DNA from: Chara braunii
Taxonomy: Eukaryota; Streptophyta; Charophyceae; Charales; Characeae
Reading direction: 5' to 3'
NCBI GenBank assembly: GCA_003427395.1
Contig: BFEA01000186.1
Span: 1,903,717-1,967,716 of the forward strand
Length of the DNA stretch: 64,000 bases
Shown in pieces: positions 33,172 to 45,735 of the stretch. Within the stretch, counting starts at the first letter, position 1, and every line of letters starts with the position of its first letter. The notes beneath the pieces are model-generated. The model worked only from the letters and a program-made list of their open reading frames with translations, had not been told where the DNA came from and searched no databases. A program made the position numbers and the translations under genes.

Positions 33172-34155
33172 CTACCTCACCCTCCGCCAGCTCACCACCT
33201 CCATTACGTTCCCCTCCAATCCGTTTCCCCGCTCCACCTTCCGCCACTTCTACGCTGCTCGCCTCGCTATAGTGGTGCACCCCCACCCCTCCATTCGATG
33301 CGCAGTCCCAGCCTTCTGCCTCCATGTCCTACTCCTTAGTGCCGCGTGGTGAGGCCACAACATGATCGAGGTCTACTGCGTGGTAACAGGGACCATCCCC
33401 TCACAGCTACGAGGATGGCGGCAACGACGACGGCGGTGGAAGCGGCGACGACGACGACAACAACGACCTCGGGAGCATCAGGGCAGAGAGCATCAACACG
33501 ACGTGAAAGAAGCCCCATGCTGACGTAGTGGGGAGTGGAGTAGACACGGATAAGAGGGTTATATGCGGAGTGATATGCCTGGCGAGATGGAGCTTGGGGT
33601 TGAAGGATCATTCTGCCGTTTCCCCCCCCCTTCTATCTGCTGTTTCTGCACGGTGACTTGTTCTTCTCTGTCGGCCATCGGGTGGGAGTAGGATGGATGC
33701 CCACCTCCCCCTTTTTTTGATTAGAGCTGACCGACACTCAAACTCTAATCATGAAGGGGTGCCGATCGCCCCCAAGGGGATGTAGGATGTTTAGGGTCTC
33801 GAGTTTTGCTTTGCTTCCCTTCCTGGGGTGAACGATGCTGATGGTTTTATGGATTGGATAATACTTCATGGGCACGAGGTCAATCCTTCCCTGTCGCAGG
33901 GAAGTAATCAATGCCTCTGCTCATCTGGCAAACATTCGGACATATTATATCATTGATAAAGTTCACACGCATCATATCACACATATTTCATCACTGGTAG
34001 AGATTTGTACTTAGATAAAGATCATACATATCTCATCATATCATTGTTAGGGTTTTGTGTTTAAATTTTGATAGATACAGAACACATACATCACATATGC
34101 ATGGCACATACATTACATACACCACATGTATCACATCGTTGTTAGGGTTTCGTGG
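33172..34155. other. 3' part of the Ty3 element and following sequence
   Basis: GAC/GGCGG-rich tract at 33410-33490 (reads as an Asp/Gly/Asn run in one frame). From about 33600 no element signature is visible and no LTR start or polypurine tract can be placed with confidence. Confidence 0.35.
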
Positions 34156-34157
34156 AT

Positions 34158-34240
34158 CTGCATAGAGGTGCTGGGCCCGATTTCCAGCAAATACATTCAC
34201 ATCACGGTACAGGGATGCTGGACCCGATTTCCAGCGGATG
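34158..34240 (+). repeat. Two partial hairpin-core repeat copies
   Basis: GTGCTGGGCCCGATTTCCAGC (34168) and GATGCTGGACCCGATTTCCA (34212), 44 bp apart, each followed by ATGCATTC/ATACATTC. Confidence 0.65.
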
Positions 34241-34429
34241 CATTCTTATAATTGTATTTCTCGAAGGCAGGTATTTCTCGATCTGAATGTTCTTCCAAAA
34301 AACAAAAGGACCTTTTGCATTTAGTACTATATAGATGTTTGTTTTCTTCTATTAGCCCCTTTGAGGCTGTTTTCATTAGTACTTGGTGCAAGATGTTCTC
34401 AGATTTTTCTCAAAAAATAAATAAATTAT

Positions 34430-35035
34430 CATCAAAGTGCATCCTTGCTCAGTTAACCCCCTGGTTTCGAGGCAATCAATGCTGGCAGGGGGAGGTCTTC
34501 TTTAAAAATTTTCTCAATTTTTCTCAAAAAGAGACCCTTGAGAATGCCTTAGGATTCTGGGTACTCCTTGCAACTCTTTTTTATTTATTTTTTTATTTAT
34601 TTTTTTCCTTTTTTTTTCACTCCTTGCAACTCATTTTAGGCATCTCTGATGCTATTATGTTCATAGACCTGCAGTTTTTTTATGCCAGAACGACGCTGGC
34701 CAGTGCTGGGGGGTTGCCCTGTGACCTGTTGATAGCAGGAGCGTGAGGCCTGGCAGAGAGATCCGGGGATGCCTTGGGCCGGGCGTTTCAAGGGAAAACA
34801 AAGGGTTGCTGTCGGGATGACGCTGGCCGGAGCTGTGGTGAGTCATGTTGCCCTGTAACCTAGCAGGGTGGGGGCATTAGGCCTGGGAGAGCTCGGCAGG
34901 GAATTAGACAGTGTTAGAGAATTTTAGAGTGTTTTGTCGGGGAGTCCAGGGGTTCTGAGCATTCGAAGGACTTTTGTGGTAATTGTTGCTTGAGTGGCCG
35001 AGCAATAGGTCAACAGTTGTCCACGTTTTCCCTAA
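34430..35035 (+). repeat. Dispersed repeat family P, direct copy at 57.09-57.52 kb
   Basis: GACGCTGGCC, CCTGTGACCTGTTG, GATCCGGGGATGCCTTGGG, GGGTTGCTGTCGG and GACAGTGTTAGAG occur in the same order in both places. It ends close to an A23 tract at 35065. No gene. Confidence 0.75.
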
Positions 35036-35199
35036 ATCTTCCTGAACTTTTTTCATTTATTACAAAAAAAAAAAAAAAAAAAAAAAAGGATCATGAGCAA
35101 TTACTAGCCTATTAGACAAGGACCTCATGAGATAGGCTAAAATTCAGAAAAAGTCTGAAGAAGCTTGAAAAACTATGAGACCAAAGGGTCAAAACCAAA

Positions 35200-35575
35200 C
35201 CCACCTGCTATCCAAACCTCCCCCACTCAACAGACGAAACGTCGGTCCAGGCATTCAGTCCTCGTACCAGAACTTATTTGATCTCATACCCCCTTCTGCT
35301 AGGGTAACAGGGCACCACAACATTCCCAAGTACTGACCAACCTAGTTCTGACGGACAGCAAGTGCCTTCCTCCCTCGACATCTCCCTTAGCCGCAAACCC
35401 CTGACACCAGGTTACAGGGTTAATACCCCGGCGCCGGCTACGTCGGACGGTCTGGGTATGCCTTCCACCCTCGGCATAACTCCACAGACCTCAAGCTCCC
35501 CCTAGGTCACAGAGCAAAAACTCCAGCACCGGCCTCTGTTGTCCCAGCATCGTCCTTCAAACCTACTTACGTTAA
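35200..35575 (-). repeat. Dispersed repeat family Q, reversed relative to 55.7-56.9 kb
   Basis: Reverse complement of the tandem unit at 56.3-56.9 kb: ATACCCCCTTCTGCTAGGGT, GACATCTCCCTTAGC, GCCTTCCACCCTCGGCATAA. Confidence 0.75.
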
Positions 35576-36180
35576 CAAACAACCCCTCCCCTGTTGAGAG
35601 CCCCCTTACTACCTCCCATCCTCCAGTTCTAGCTCCCCCCCTTGATCTCCACCTAGTTCAGGCACCGGTTGCAGCTATCCCCCACAAAATCCCTTTCAAC
35701 CCTACTCCGGCAAGTCTTACCTCAATGAAGCTATCATCTTCACCGCTGCTAAACCCTATTGCCACCCTACAAGCTAGCCCCTTCGCCGCAGAGCGCATTA
35801 TCTCCCACCCTCGCTACCACCACAGCCCCCTGCCACCAGTGTGGCACTTTGAAGAATTTTCCAATTGGAATTCTATCCTTTAAGAAAAGGCAAAAAACGA
35901 CGTTTCAACTGGGAGGCAAAATATAGATTTTTTTTTTTATTTATAGGTAAGTACATTCATGTCACATCAGAGTTTGCAATTGGCAAAAGAAACATGCCTC
36001 AGCAACTTCGTCATGGCCTAAGTTCAAAAAGGCGGTTGTAACTCAGGCCGGCAGTGGGGTCAGGGTGAAAGTTGCTTACCGACCTCGTCTGCCACACCCC
36101 TTCGTGTTCCCATCATTCCATCATGCCTACCGGCTTGAACGACCCCCCACTGGATTACTGCCTCCGCGCCTACGTGCCAT
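35576..36180. repeat. No gene; one copy of the AAGTACATTCA repeat family
   Basis: 35945-36065 matches 21.2-21.3 and 21.5-21.6 kb (GTACATTCATGTCACATCAG, AAGAAACATGCC). The rest is unassigned. Confidence 0.5.
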
Positions 36181-36184
36181 GCAA

Positions 36185-36296
36185 CAGACACACACACACA
36201 CCCACACACCCACACACCCACACACCCACACACAGAAAGAGAGAGAGAAGGCGGGGGGGGTTACGTTTGGGACGTTGCCGCAGGCGCCATGTGCGC

Positions 36297-36364
<68 letters not shown>
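36185..36364. repeat. (ACACACCC)n and (CT)n microsatellites
   Basis: ACACACCC-type repeat to 36232, then CT dinucleotides from 36300 to the gap. Confidence 0.9.
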
Positions 36365-36706
36365 NNNNNNNNNNNNNNNNNNNNNNNNNNNNNNNNNNNN
36401 NNNNNNNNNNNNNNNNNNNNNNNNNNNNNNNNNNNNNNNNNNNNNNNNNNNNNNNNNNNNNNNNNNNNNNNNNNNNNNNNNNNNNNNNNNNNNNNNNNNN
36501 NNNNNNNNNNNNNNNNNNNNNNNNNNNNNNNNNNNNNNNNNNNNNNNNNNNNNNNNNNNNNNNNNNNNNNNNNNNNNNNNNNNNNNNNNNNNNNNNNNNN
36601 NNNNNNNNNNNNNNNNNNNNNNNNNNNNNNNNNNNNNNNNNNNNNNNNNNNNNNNNNNNNNNNNNNNNNNNNNNNNNNNNNNNNNNNNNNNNNNNNNNNN
36701 NNNNNN
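36365..36706. other. Assembly gap (342 N)
   Basis: Run of N next to a CT tract. Confidence 1.
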
Positions 36707-36849
36707 GGACTCGTGTATTCCTCTTCCTCATTCCAACGAAGAGTGCGCAGGTGGGGGATATCGAGGCGGGAATGTCTGGGCAGCAGTGCAGCAACGGGTG
36801 AGCGTGAACGCTCACTGATTACTGCTCGAGGATGGCCGTCCCGGTGACC

Positions 36850-36853
36850 TCCC

Positions 36854-36922
<69 letters not shown>
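36850..36922. repeat. (CT)n-(CA)n microsatellite
   Basis: CT to about 36874, then CA. Confidence 0.95.
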
Positions 36923-36925
<3 letters not shown>

Positions 36926-37994
36926 AAGAGGTCACGGAAGGTCGCACACGCTACCACGTCTCATAAGAAAGAGAGCACATGGCAGCGGGGGACAGGAAAG
37001 GAGGGAGACAGACGCGTGAGGGAGACACGGGAGGGGCACGGTAATGGCCAGAGAAGGACCCGGGACAGTTTGGGAAGGAACGGCCAAGATGGCGAGCGAC
37101 CGGCCTACAAATGGCACGGAATGGCCTGGGACCGTGTTGGCCCCGACGCTGTCATTACCGCTTTTTCAAACTCAGTGTGGGAGTCAAACATTACCGCTTG
37201 CTCCTGTTTTTTCTGCCTTTTTGAACTGTGCCCGTCCCTGCAGTGCCATTTTGTATCTTTTTTGCCTATTCAAACTCAAAACCTGCCGCGTCCGCTGTTT
37301 TTTTTTTTTTTTTTTTTTTAAAAAAGCCTAGGTTGTTGTAGAGGTGGGATACTAGACCAATGACAGTTATCCACAGTACTCAGCCACGCGGTTTCCAGTT
37401 GAATCCCTCTGAAGACCCCACCCACCCTTTCTCTTATCATTTTTGCCCTGGCGCACCCCCACACCCCCCCTGTCCTACCCTAGTGTTAACCACCCGGGAC
37501 CATCACCCATTGCCAGATTGGCAGGGTGACCTGACCAGACGGCGGTTGCAGGCACCCGGGCTAGGCAAAGAGACCTACCCCCCTGCTCAGCCGTGGTTGA
37601 AGCAGACGCCGTGCAAGCCCGATTGCACGGGGACATCGGGAGCTCAAAATATAGATTTCTAATTGGAGCAATCCGAGAATAAGACTACTTTTATGAATCT
37701 CGCAATTGGGAATCAAAATTGGAATCGCAATTAGAGTGAAGCCACATTTGAGAATCACAATTTTAATATCAGAGTTTAAACTCTGATTTGCGAATATCAG
37801 CCTCAGGAAAATCAATCAAGGAATTCATACCTAGCGTTAGAATAGACAGATGACAAAATCAGTACAAAATCAATCAAGAAAGTACTAAAGGAAGGAAACT
37901 TAGGACTAATCTAAGAATTCAAAATCAATCGTGGACAAGAAAATCATGACGTTGAAAGTGAAATTAAGATCAAAATGTATTAGGCATCCAACAC
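36923..37994. other. No gene seen
   Basis: T19 tract at 37300 with the AACTCAAAACCTGCCGCGTC words of the 21-22 kb repeat family before it. 37640-37830 is AT-rich with small palindromes such as AGAGTTTAAACTCT. Confidence 0.35.
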
Positions 37995-38087
37995 TTCCCT
38001 GCTCAGTTAATCCTGTGGACTCCAGAGCAATCAATGCTGGGAGGCGGTCCCTGATTCTCGATATCTTCATTCTGTACAAGGGACGCT
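37995..38087 (+). repeat. Upstream part of a dispersed core repeat, interrupted by the LTR
   Basis: CTGCTCAGTTAATCC, GCAATCAATGCTGG and TGTACAAGGGACGCT parallel 34440-34500 and 59000-59085. The repeat breaks at ACGCT where the inverted LTR begins. Confidence 0.75.
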
Positions 38088-40449
38088 GTGACGCCCAACC
38101 TCACGCCCAGCGCGACTTCCTGATCGGAGTGGAGTGTGGAACTGGAAGTGCGAAAAGGGGTGTGCCAAGGATTTTTGGGGGAACTGGGGGAGTCTTAAGG
38201 GTATGAATGTAATTAGGCGAACGAGGGGTGCACGCGCAAGGGTCTCACAGTCCGAAGAGGCCGGGACACTGTGGGCGACAGGTTACGGGAAAATTCCTTC
38301 GTGGTGGAGATGGTCCTGAAAAGTTAGGCCGTCGGGGGCCGCCACGTGGCGCATGCCGCCGCGTACCTGGGTTGGGCCTTCGAAATTCCAGAGTTCTCTG
38401 TGCGCCGCTGCGTCGGCAGTTCACGCAAAACGTATTGGGCCAATAGGGGGCTATGGCAGGCCACGGAACGACACTGAGTTAATGATACGGGAGAAGGAGA
38501 CGGAAAGGAGGGAAACTGGTGGTGATCTCAACGAATCCCGGGTGGGTGAAGTAGTAGGTGTGGTCGGGAGAAGGGAAATCGGAGCACCGAGGGTCGCTAG
38601 AGGTGGCACAGTGGAATTCCCGCGGACATAGCCGATTTTCCGTGTGACAGGGGTATCGGGTCCTTATGAGCTCGTTTATTATAAGGGTGAAATAGTCCGG
38701 GTCATAGGACGAGTCTGAGCCCCAGGATCACGTCATGGTATCATCGTCGGTGGGATAGCACGGGGCGGGATATTGTCACCGCACGCGAGAACGTGTAGGG
38801 CCGGCAAACTTAGTGGCGCCTCAACGTGCTCGTACGGGATGATGGTCCCGCCGCAAATCCTTTTTGGGTGATCGAATCGGCGCACGGGAATGCGTGTAAG
38901 GGCGCAACTTGGATCGCGTTTACACGTGTTCTTGCGTGGCGTTCGCAGAACCAGACTTCAGATCGTCGAGTATGCAAGATGCAATCATATCACAACCTCC
39001 ATCGTGGAATAAGCAAAAGCTAGAACAAACCCATTATCGGGGCCGGATTCCTATCCTATCTACAACGACATCAGGTGCAGGCAAGGATTCGACATAGATA
39101 TAACGCAAGGACGGGGATTCTCAGCCAAAAGATAGACAAGCAGTCATAACATCCATACATATGTTCATTCATGCACATAATGCAAGCAGGACGGACATTG
39201 CAAGGACAAATGTGAGCAAAAACCCAAGCCCAGATTTCAAAAAGCCGAAACAAAAATGAGAATGGGCAAACCGCCCGGAGCCGCAATCAAAATGTATGTA
39301 CACAGATGAAGAGGGGGAAGAGACAAGAAAACAGCAAATCCGCGTCCATCGATCTCAACTCTCTTCATCTCTCTCTCTCTCTCTCTCCGATGCGGGCAGT
39401 CCGTCGTCACGCACCAACCCACAAAGTTGTCACCCCGCTTAGTCCTCCCGCACCCGTCGGATTCGCCCGTGCCCACAGTCCGTCGTGGCCCACGTCAATC
39501 CCGCGCGTTCGGCACCAGCCCGTCGGGTCGCCCAACTCCTGCTCTACTCACCTCTTACTTCGCTCGTGTGCCGACCCTTCCTGATCGCACAACCCCAAGC
39601 TTCCAACAACCGGTTAAGAGAGCTGACTAATCGCGCAACCGAAATTTATAGCGTGCATGCATGCGCGAAGAACACGGAATTACCAGGACTTAGAGTGAGG
39701 ATTAGAGAGGGAACGCTTGCATTCTGTATGATCGGCCGCGGCATGGGGGACGTAACCCTTCTCCACGCATCGATCTGAGCATGCAAGCCGCGACTTACAA
39801 AATTTCGGTGAAAGAAAGAGAGGGAGGGCGGGAGAGACGAAGTGCAAGAAGAGAGATACAGTTACAATGGCGCCCGCCCAAAATTACAGTTACACATACG
39901 ATTAAGGGCGCCCACTAATCAGAGTACGGTTGCAGCCGCATGAAGAAGCGCGTAAACAAAAGGCGCCGCGCGACAGAAAAAATCCTAATTACTAAATTCC
40001 TAAATTTCTATCTACTTGCGAAAAAGCAAAAAGGAGCACGAATTCCAGAAGGGAGATCCGAAATTCCGAGAGTCATCGGGGGCTCGACAAAATTCGAAAA
40101 AGATCTAAAAGGAAATTCAAAGGAACGAAGCAATTTTCCGTGAGATGTCCGCGCCCAAAAGATCGAAACCGAACCGAAAGAAACGTCGTCAACATTTATT
40201 AATTGCGTGCGAGCGTGGCGTCGCGCCCGACAACCATCCGACCAATCACTAAACCGGCCGTCCCAAGACACACCTGACCCCGTGCCCGGTCATTCGAAAA
40301 AGAAACGACGAAAGAGGACGAAAAAGCGAGGACACTGATGCAATTTTCCACCGATCCCGATCTCCCGTAATTAGCCCAATCTTCCCAGCTAAGGACACCT
40401 CATTGCAACTGCGCAGAAAATCGCGCGTTACAGAAAGTGGTTCGTCACA
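38087..40449 (-). mobile_element. Inverted LTR of the same Ty3 family, about 2.36 kb
   Basis: The reverse complement aligns over its full length with 23136-25501, with scattered substitutions. It has complete ends TGTGACG...CGTCACA. No internal element sequence adjoins it on either side. Left flank is ACGCT; right flank is TATGT, so a simple solo LTR with its own target duplication is not supported. Confidence 0.9.
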
Positions 40450-40451
40450 TA

Positions 40452-40600
40452 TGTGACGCCCAGGGGGTTCCAATATTAGCAAGCTCCTGCTTGCTGGTTG
40501 ACACGTGTCGATTTCTCTAATTGATCGACACGAGGAGCAATTTCTTCTATGCCACTTACCGTTTGATTGCGTGTGGACGTCATCCAACGTGGCAACTCTG
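40452..40600 (+). repeat. Possible start of another LTR
   Basis: TGTGACGCCCAGGGGGTTCC begins two bases after the inverted LTR. TGTGACGCCC is a common plant Ty3 LTR start. The other end is not seen. Confidence 0.3.
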
Positions 40601-41150
40601 CTCTTCTACTAGTTCCTCAGATTGGGCTCTTCGACGATCCAAGGACGGGATCTTTTTCGTGCCGTCGCCGCGACACGCATCTATTTCCTGCTGCATCAGT
40701 AATTAACCGGGAGGGGAAAAGGGAGCCGGTGCATATGGCGGCATATGGGGTGGAGGGTTTATGGGTAATGGGGGCAGGAGACTTTCCATTCTGGCTACAG
40801 TCTCGGAGAGCTCTTGGTAACGAACAATGCGGTGAAAGAGGGGCAAGCGATTGCCATTGCGAGGGAGGGAGGCGAGGTAATCGGGATAGAGGGTAGTGAG
40901 AGTCTGGAAGAGTGCAGCGGCTGATCACATGGAGTCTGCTTTTGCCTCGGTCTGCACAGTTTCCATCTGAATATTTGTTGCTATCCCCCAGATCTGCACC
41001 TGAGCCAGCTTCACCACGGCTCACACTGCTGATTAGCAGCAGGCCCCACACCTTCCTATTTTCTCTATGGTTGTTTTCACTTTTTATTTTTTTTTATTTC
41101 TTTCTTTTCTTTGGGACTGCAGCAGTGTCGGTCCCATAGCATTGGACAGA
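40600..41150. other. No gene seen
   Basis: No recognisable feature; short ORFs only. Confidence 0.3.
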
Positions 41151-41154
41151 GCCA

Positions 41155-41225
41155 ACTGGCCTAGCGCAGTGGTACACCCTTCAAACTGTTGAAAATACAG
41201 ACCTGAGTTCGAACTCCAGTAGAAG
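41155..41225 (+). repeat. tRNA-derived SINE head
   Basis: CCTAGCGCAGTGGTACA (A box/D arm) and CTGAGTTCGAACTCCAG (B box/T arm) at normal spacing. The acceptor stem is absent, so not a tRNA gene. Confidence 0.7.
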
Positions 41226-41313
41226 TAGGTGGGCAGGATGATACAATTTTAAGTCACCCTGGGCGGAGCTGCCCATCTCCGTGGGGATATCCCATGACTA
41301 TTCCCAGGGCACA

Positions 41314-41402
41314 GTCCTCCGGGACATCTGTTAGAATTGGAACGATACAGTAAGGATTAGCATGGCCCCTGCACAAGACTGGCCCGCATAAATAGAGGGG
41401 CC
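41314..41402 (+). pseudogene. U6 snRNA pseudogene
   Basis: GTCCTCCGGGACATCTGTTA (5' hairpin), AATTGGAACGATACAG, GATTAGCATGGCCCCTGC and GCATAAAT follow the order of plant U6 for about 80 nt. The essential ACAGAGA box reads ACAGTAA, and the telestem region after TGCACAAG is diverged. No upstream sequence element (RTCCCACATCG) is visible. It lies about 90 bp after a tRNA-type SINE head on the same strand. Function as spliceosomal U6 is unlikely. Confidence 0.85.
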
Positions 41403-42010
41403 GAGCTCCCTCGTCGCTGCTGTGGTGGCTGCTGTCCGAAAGGGTGAGGCAGAGCGGACTGATGGGGGAGTGGTAGAAAAGAAGGAGAGAGAGAAAGGAC
41501 TGGAGCAGCGAGGTAGAGCACAGGAGAGCGCAGCGCGAGGGGAAAGGAAACGGCAGAGAAAAAGAAAAGAAAAAAGAGTAGGGTGGGGGGCGAACTTGGG
41601 CGTGGGTTCGGGCCAGGTACATACGAAGGAAGAGGAAGAAGGCAACGCGAAGGACGAAGATGGCGACAGCGAGCACGGTGATAAGGATAAAGTCGTAACT
41701 CGCCCGTTCCTCAACGGAATCGGGCAGAGTAAAGGTCGAAATTGGGGTTTTAGGCTATGGCGAGTCAGGTGGCAACATTAGTTTTTGAGCTCAGACGGCG
41801 GTTTCGGCTGTAGGGGTGATGAATGCTGCGCGGGCTTTGGTCTTCCATCTCCTTTTTGCGCTGGTGATCTACTGTTGATCCTAGTCGAGCGGACGGCAGC
41901 CTACGCCGGGAGAGGAGCAGAGTGGAAGGCTTACCTGTGGTGGATCAGCTGGTGCCCCTCTTGTAGACATCTATCGAGAGAGTGGAGTAGAGAGGGGTTG
42001 GCAGTATAGA
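41403..42010. other. No gene recognised
   Basis: GA-rich, low-complexity reading frames (41422-41781 plus strand) typical of composition rather than coding. Confidence 0.3.
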
Positions 42011-42465
42011 AGTTGATAATGAATCTTCCCATGTTATGGTGGGAGATTCATCCTCGAGTCATCCCCGCCCCCCCCAGTCTCCCTGTACGTGCTCGCCACC
42101 ACCGTGTTCACGTGGCATCACAGTGTATACTCGCAGTATCTGCCACGGCAGTCACCTTCATGTAGAGTAGTCGTTGCCTTCGTGTCATGAACTTCTTCCC
42201 TTCCTGGTCATGGTTCTTATTGCTACTAGCACAGTGTGGCAGTCATAAGGGCAATCTTGTTGACGTAATGGTTGCCAAGTAGGACCACAGTCGTCACCAT
42301 TATCCTCAACTTGCTGCCCCAGTGCAGCGGCTCCGCTCGGGGTAGTGTTCGTTCCGGCCCAGTTGGGTTGGGGGTGGTGATGAATCCTTCCGCGTTTTAG
42401 AGTAGGACTCGTCCCCGGTACTCACACGTGAGGCACGCTGGGAGCAGGCGCACACAGGCCTGTGT

Positions 42466-42498
<33 letters not shown>

Positions 42499-42960
42499 GG
42501 GAAGGGCTGTGCGGGAAGGAGGAACGCACAGCTATTTGGATGGGGCACCCGGCCATTTTCCTAGTGGGAGATTCACTCTCCAATATGGCCAGTCTCAAAT
42601 TATACTGTTGGTAAGTAGCAGGCAACAAACACATTTCCCAGGTGGTAGCGACAGCGGTGGAGCTGATCACCGTAGACGGGGTGCTCGTCTTGATTATGAG
42701 CTTGGTCACCCTCATTCTCCCCACACGTTGCTAATTGCCCAGCTGACGGTCGACTGTCCCCCCTGTCTTCGAATGAACCCGGTCAAGGGTAGCAGCCAGG
42801 TACGCCTATGTAATATAGGCAGCAGTAGAAGAGGAAAGGAGAGGGGGGTGTACGAAGGGAGAGGAGGTACGTACCTGTCTGAAGCAGGAAGGAGGGGTGC
42901 TAAAGTAGGAGTGAATCTTGCCACGATCTAGAGGAAGGTTCATTCACATTTTACACATTG
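42011..42960. repeat. Second large repeat region, first part, with hairpin motifs
   Basis: Copies of the GAATCTTCC...GGGAGATTC hairpin motif at 42021-42049, 42382-42410 and 42913-42945. A GT-GA tract lies at 42468-42497. Corresponds loosely to 0.8-1.5 kb. Confidence 0.5.
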
Positions 42961-43885
42961 GCAATAGCGGGGGGAACCCCACTACCGCCTGCTCCAGCTC
43001 ATCGTCATGGTCGTCGAGGTCCTACGGGGAAGCACGCCGCAGCTACCAGCCGTGAGGGGAGGCAGTTGACTGTCATATTTTTTCTATTTTATTATTATTA
43101 TTATTTTTTTTATTATCTTTTATCTTTTTCGCTAAGTTTAGATTTTTCGACTGTTTCATTGGCAGACTGTAGCTTACTACGCCACTACTAGGAGCTGGGC
43201 ATACACGTCGGGTGCTCACCTGTCCGTCGTGACCGCCGCCACGGGGATATCGGCCCTGATGGGTTGCGGCATATGGCATAAATCTGGTGGAAGGATCCAC
43301 CCCGATTATTTGCACGGTTAGTGCGGGACTGACACGAAGAGGGTGAATCACTGCATGTTTACAGGAGTTCGTTCTCGGACATACCGAGAGACTGACAGCA
43401 ACCGTGGGTTCCTACCCCCCTCCTACAAACGTAGTAGAGGTTGACGGTTTGAGAGCTCTTTCTTGATGCTAGGAATAATGTTGTGCGCCTGTCCTCGATT
43501 GGAGAGCGTCTTGTCTTAGCAATCCCAATTAACGATCTGAGAACTGGATTGCGGGACTGAAGATCCGCCTGCTGGCATGTGCGTAGCCCGTCACGCAGAG
43601 CCTGGCAGAGAGGGTCTGGCCATAAGGTTGTGGCTCGCTGTCAAGGTTACCGAAGGGGCTACCCTCGCGCTCTGCACATACAGCTGTACAGTAAGTATAT
43701 ACGGGGACCTGTCCCTTACTGATACTGCGGCCAGAAGACTGTGTCCGATTTCTGCCAGAAGCGAGCGAATGACGCTACCGGCGGCTTGAGTGAGCAGCCT
43801 CGCATACAGCATGAAGCTGAGTATGGTTCATTCGCACGGCAAGTGGGCAGGCGGTTCGTAGCCAGTTATACACGGGGGTTACTGT
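42961..43885. other. No gene seen
   Basis: T/A-rich tract 43077-43130 and otherwise unassigned sequence within the large repeat. Confidence 0.3.
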
Positions 43886-43889
43886 TAGT

Positions 43890-44510
43890 TATCACCACGT
43901 ATTGTGGAAATGTTGGGGGACGGTGCACAGGCTGCTGCATACTGTCGGATGCTGTATGCAACGGGGGGGGGGCTGTGCGCGACTGCTGCTATTGCTGCTG
44001 GTGGCCGCTGTGTGCGACTGCTGACCGTTGCTGGATGCACGAATTGCTGCTGCTACGAACTGTGTGCTGACTAGCGCCGAGGGTTGCTGTCTGCTGTGGG
44101 TGGTTACATACGTTGGTGTGGCTGATGCGTCTGTGTGCAAACAGTGGCTGCGGACTGGGCACAAAGCTGCTGCTACCTCCATTGACTGAACACGACCCGC
44201 TGCCGGGTTGTCAACTACTTGTCAGCAACTGGGTACTGCTATCACTTACTATTGGCGGCTGCCTACTACCGCATATGGTTGTATACTGCGACTGTTGCTG
44301 CTGCTGGCCACCGCTGGAGGCTGCTGTGCGAGACTAATGCTGCTGGTGGTGACTGTGTTATTGCTGTATTCGGTGGCTGAGCAAGGAACAGCTGACACTG
44401 TTTTCTGACCATGCACTGCGTACTTGGCACAGGCTGCTGCTGCTAGCCACTGCGGCTGTTACTAGGAGACGCTACCGTTGCTGCTAACCTCCGCTGAGTA
44501 TTGCCGCGGT
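43890..44510. repeat. CTG-rich degenerate minisatellite, second copy
   Basis: GCTGCTGCTGGCCACCGCTG-type units as at 1.56-2.33 kb. Confidence 0.5.
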
Positions 44511-45010
44511 AGCTGAGGATCGGGACAGGATATTGAGGGACTGCAGTTAGGCTAAGGAGGGTTGTTGGGGCTTAGAGTAGTAGTTGGACTCAGGGCGGGG
44601 GCTTGGTGCTACGAGGTGGAGGCTCATCAAGGGGAGTTACTTAACATTCAGCCCTTACAAGTCAGAGCAACCAGACCACCCAAACTTATGGATTTGTCTG
44701 GTTCTCCAGGCAATACAAAATAAAACACAGCACTGGGTCTTCCCAAACTTATGGAACTGGCCCAGCCTTTGGTTGACCCAGTCAAACTCCATGCAATACT
44801 GTCTTTCTCCCACCCTTTCCCCAGATGCAATTCCACAATCTGCCTTCAATCAGTCAAAGAAGTTGAAACTTAACTTTATACATGCGTTCTTTTACTTTGT
44901 CTGGTTATGTCCTGAATAGAAAGCAAGATTTATAGGGACAGGCAGACATACATCGATCAGCTATAGGGGGGACATGCAAACATGGGTGTAGTGGGAGTAT
45001 ACAGACAGAA
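44511..45010. other. No gene seen
   Basis: CCAAACTTATGGA occurs twice 62 bp apart (44681 and 44743); nothing else recognised. Confidence 0.35.
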
Positions 45011-45310
45011 AGAAATTACCTGATGGTTTCCTGCCTCCAGAACCTCACCTAGGTTCCGGCAGAGCTCCCGCAATCGGTGGGCTGACTCCCCACAGAGCCT
45101 TGATGCGGTCCTACGGGTTGCAATCCCGCCTGCCGCCTTCCTCTTGTAACCAGTAGACTAGACTGAGAGTGAGAAGGGCAGATAGAGAATAGTTTGAGAC
45201 TCTCAGATCCAAGAGGGGTGCACTCAGACTCGCGAGAGAGGGCCTTGTTATCTTGGTTCTCCTGAGGGCCTCGCAATGGCAGCCTTGACTGACAGCTCGG
45301 TCATCTGAGG
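45010..45310 (-). repeat. Inverted copy of the 2.42-2.75 kb block
   Basis: TTACCTGATGGTTTCCTGCC ... GGTTGCAATCCCGCCTGCCG ... reverse complement of the first copy. Confidence 0.6.
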
Positions 45311-45735
45311 AGCCTCCCTTTCTAAAGGAGGTGCTGCCCAAATTCTTACTAATTCAGGGAGTTAGCCAAAATTGGGCCCCGAAGGATCAAAGTCACTTTC
45401 TAATTTCAGACTTGGCCTTGTATAAATCTTGGACTAGCACTTTCTCTACGGGAAGCGCTGCCGAAATTTCTACAAATCTAAGGAGTTGGTTGAGATTCTA
45501 TCTGACAGAACTTAGGCGTTATATCTAAGCTCAATTTTGACTTAGTATGGATGTGGGAAGCCTTCTTCCCTCCCTGAGGGGAGCACTGCCCAAATTTTTG
45601 CTAAGCCAGGGAGTTAGAAAAATTTTGGCTTCTGGAATCCACAAGTTTGACTTTTCGGACTAGTATATTTTCTGCGATGTCACTTTTCCTACGGGAAGCA
45701 CTGCCGAAATTTTCCTAAGTTAGAGGAGTTAGCCT
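45311..45735 (+). repeat. Alternating B-A-B-A hairpin tandem repeat
   Basis: Hairpins CCTCCCTTTCTAAAGGAGG (45313), CTTTCTCTACGGGAAG (45440), CTCCCTGAGGGGAG (45570) and CTTTTCCTACGGGAAG (45683), each followed by GC(G/A)CTGCC(G/C)AAATT. Second locus of the 3.96-4.56 kb family. Confidence 0.7.

Larger units (their letters stand above)
23136..33600 (+). mobile_element. Degenerate Ty3/gypsy LTR retrotransposon (5' LTR to 3' coding end)
   Basis: Order: 5' LTR, PBS, gag, protease, RT, RNase H, PHD-type finger, integrase, two extra ORFs. RT-RNase H before integrase is the Ty3/gypsy (Metaviridae-type) order. In-frame stops at 26604, 26679, 26955, 28158, 30061, 30988, 31246 and 31444, a frame change near 29.84 kb and one N at 30608 make this copy inactive as read. 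No same-orientation 3' LTR is in the window; the matching LTR is inverted at 38087-40449. The 3' limit given is approximate. Confidence 0.9.
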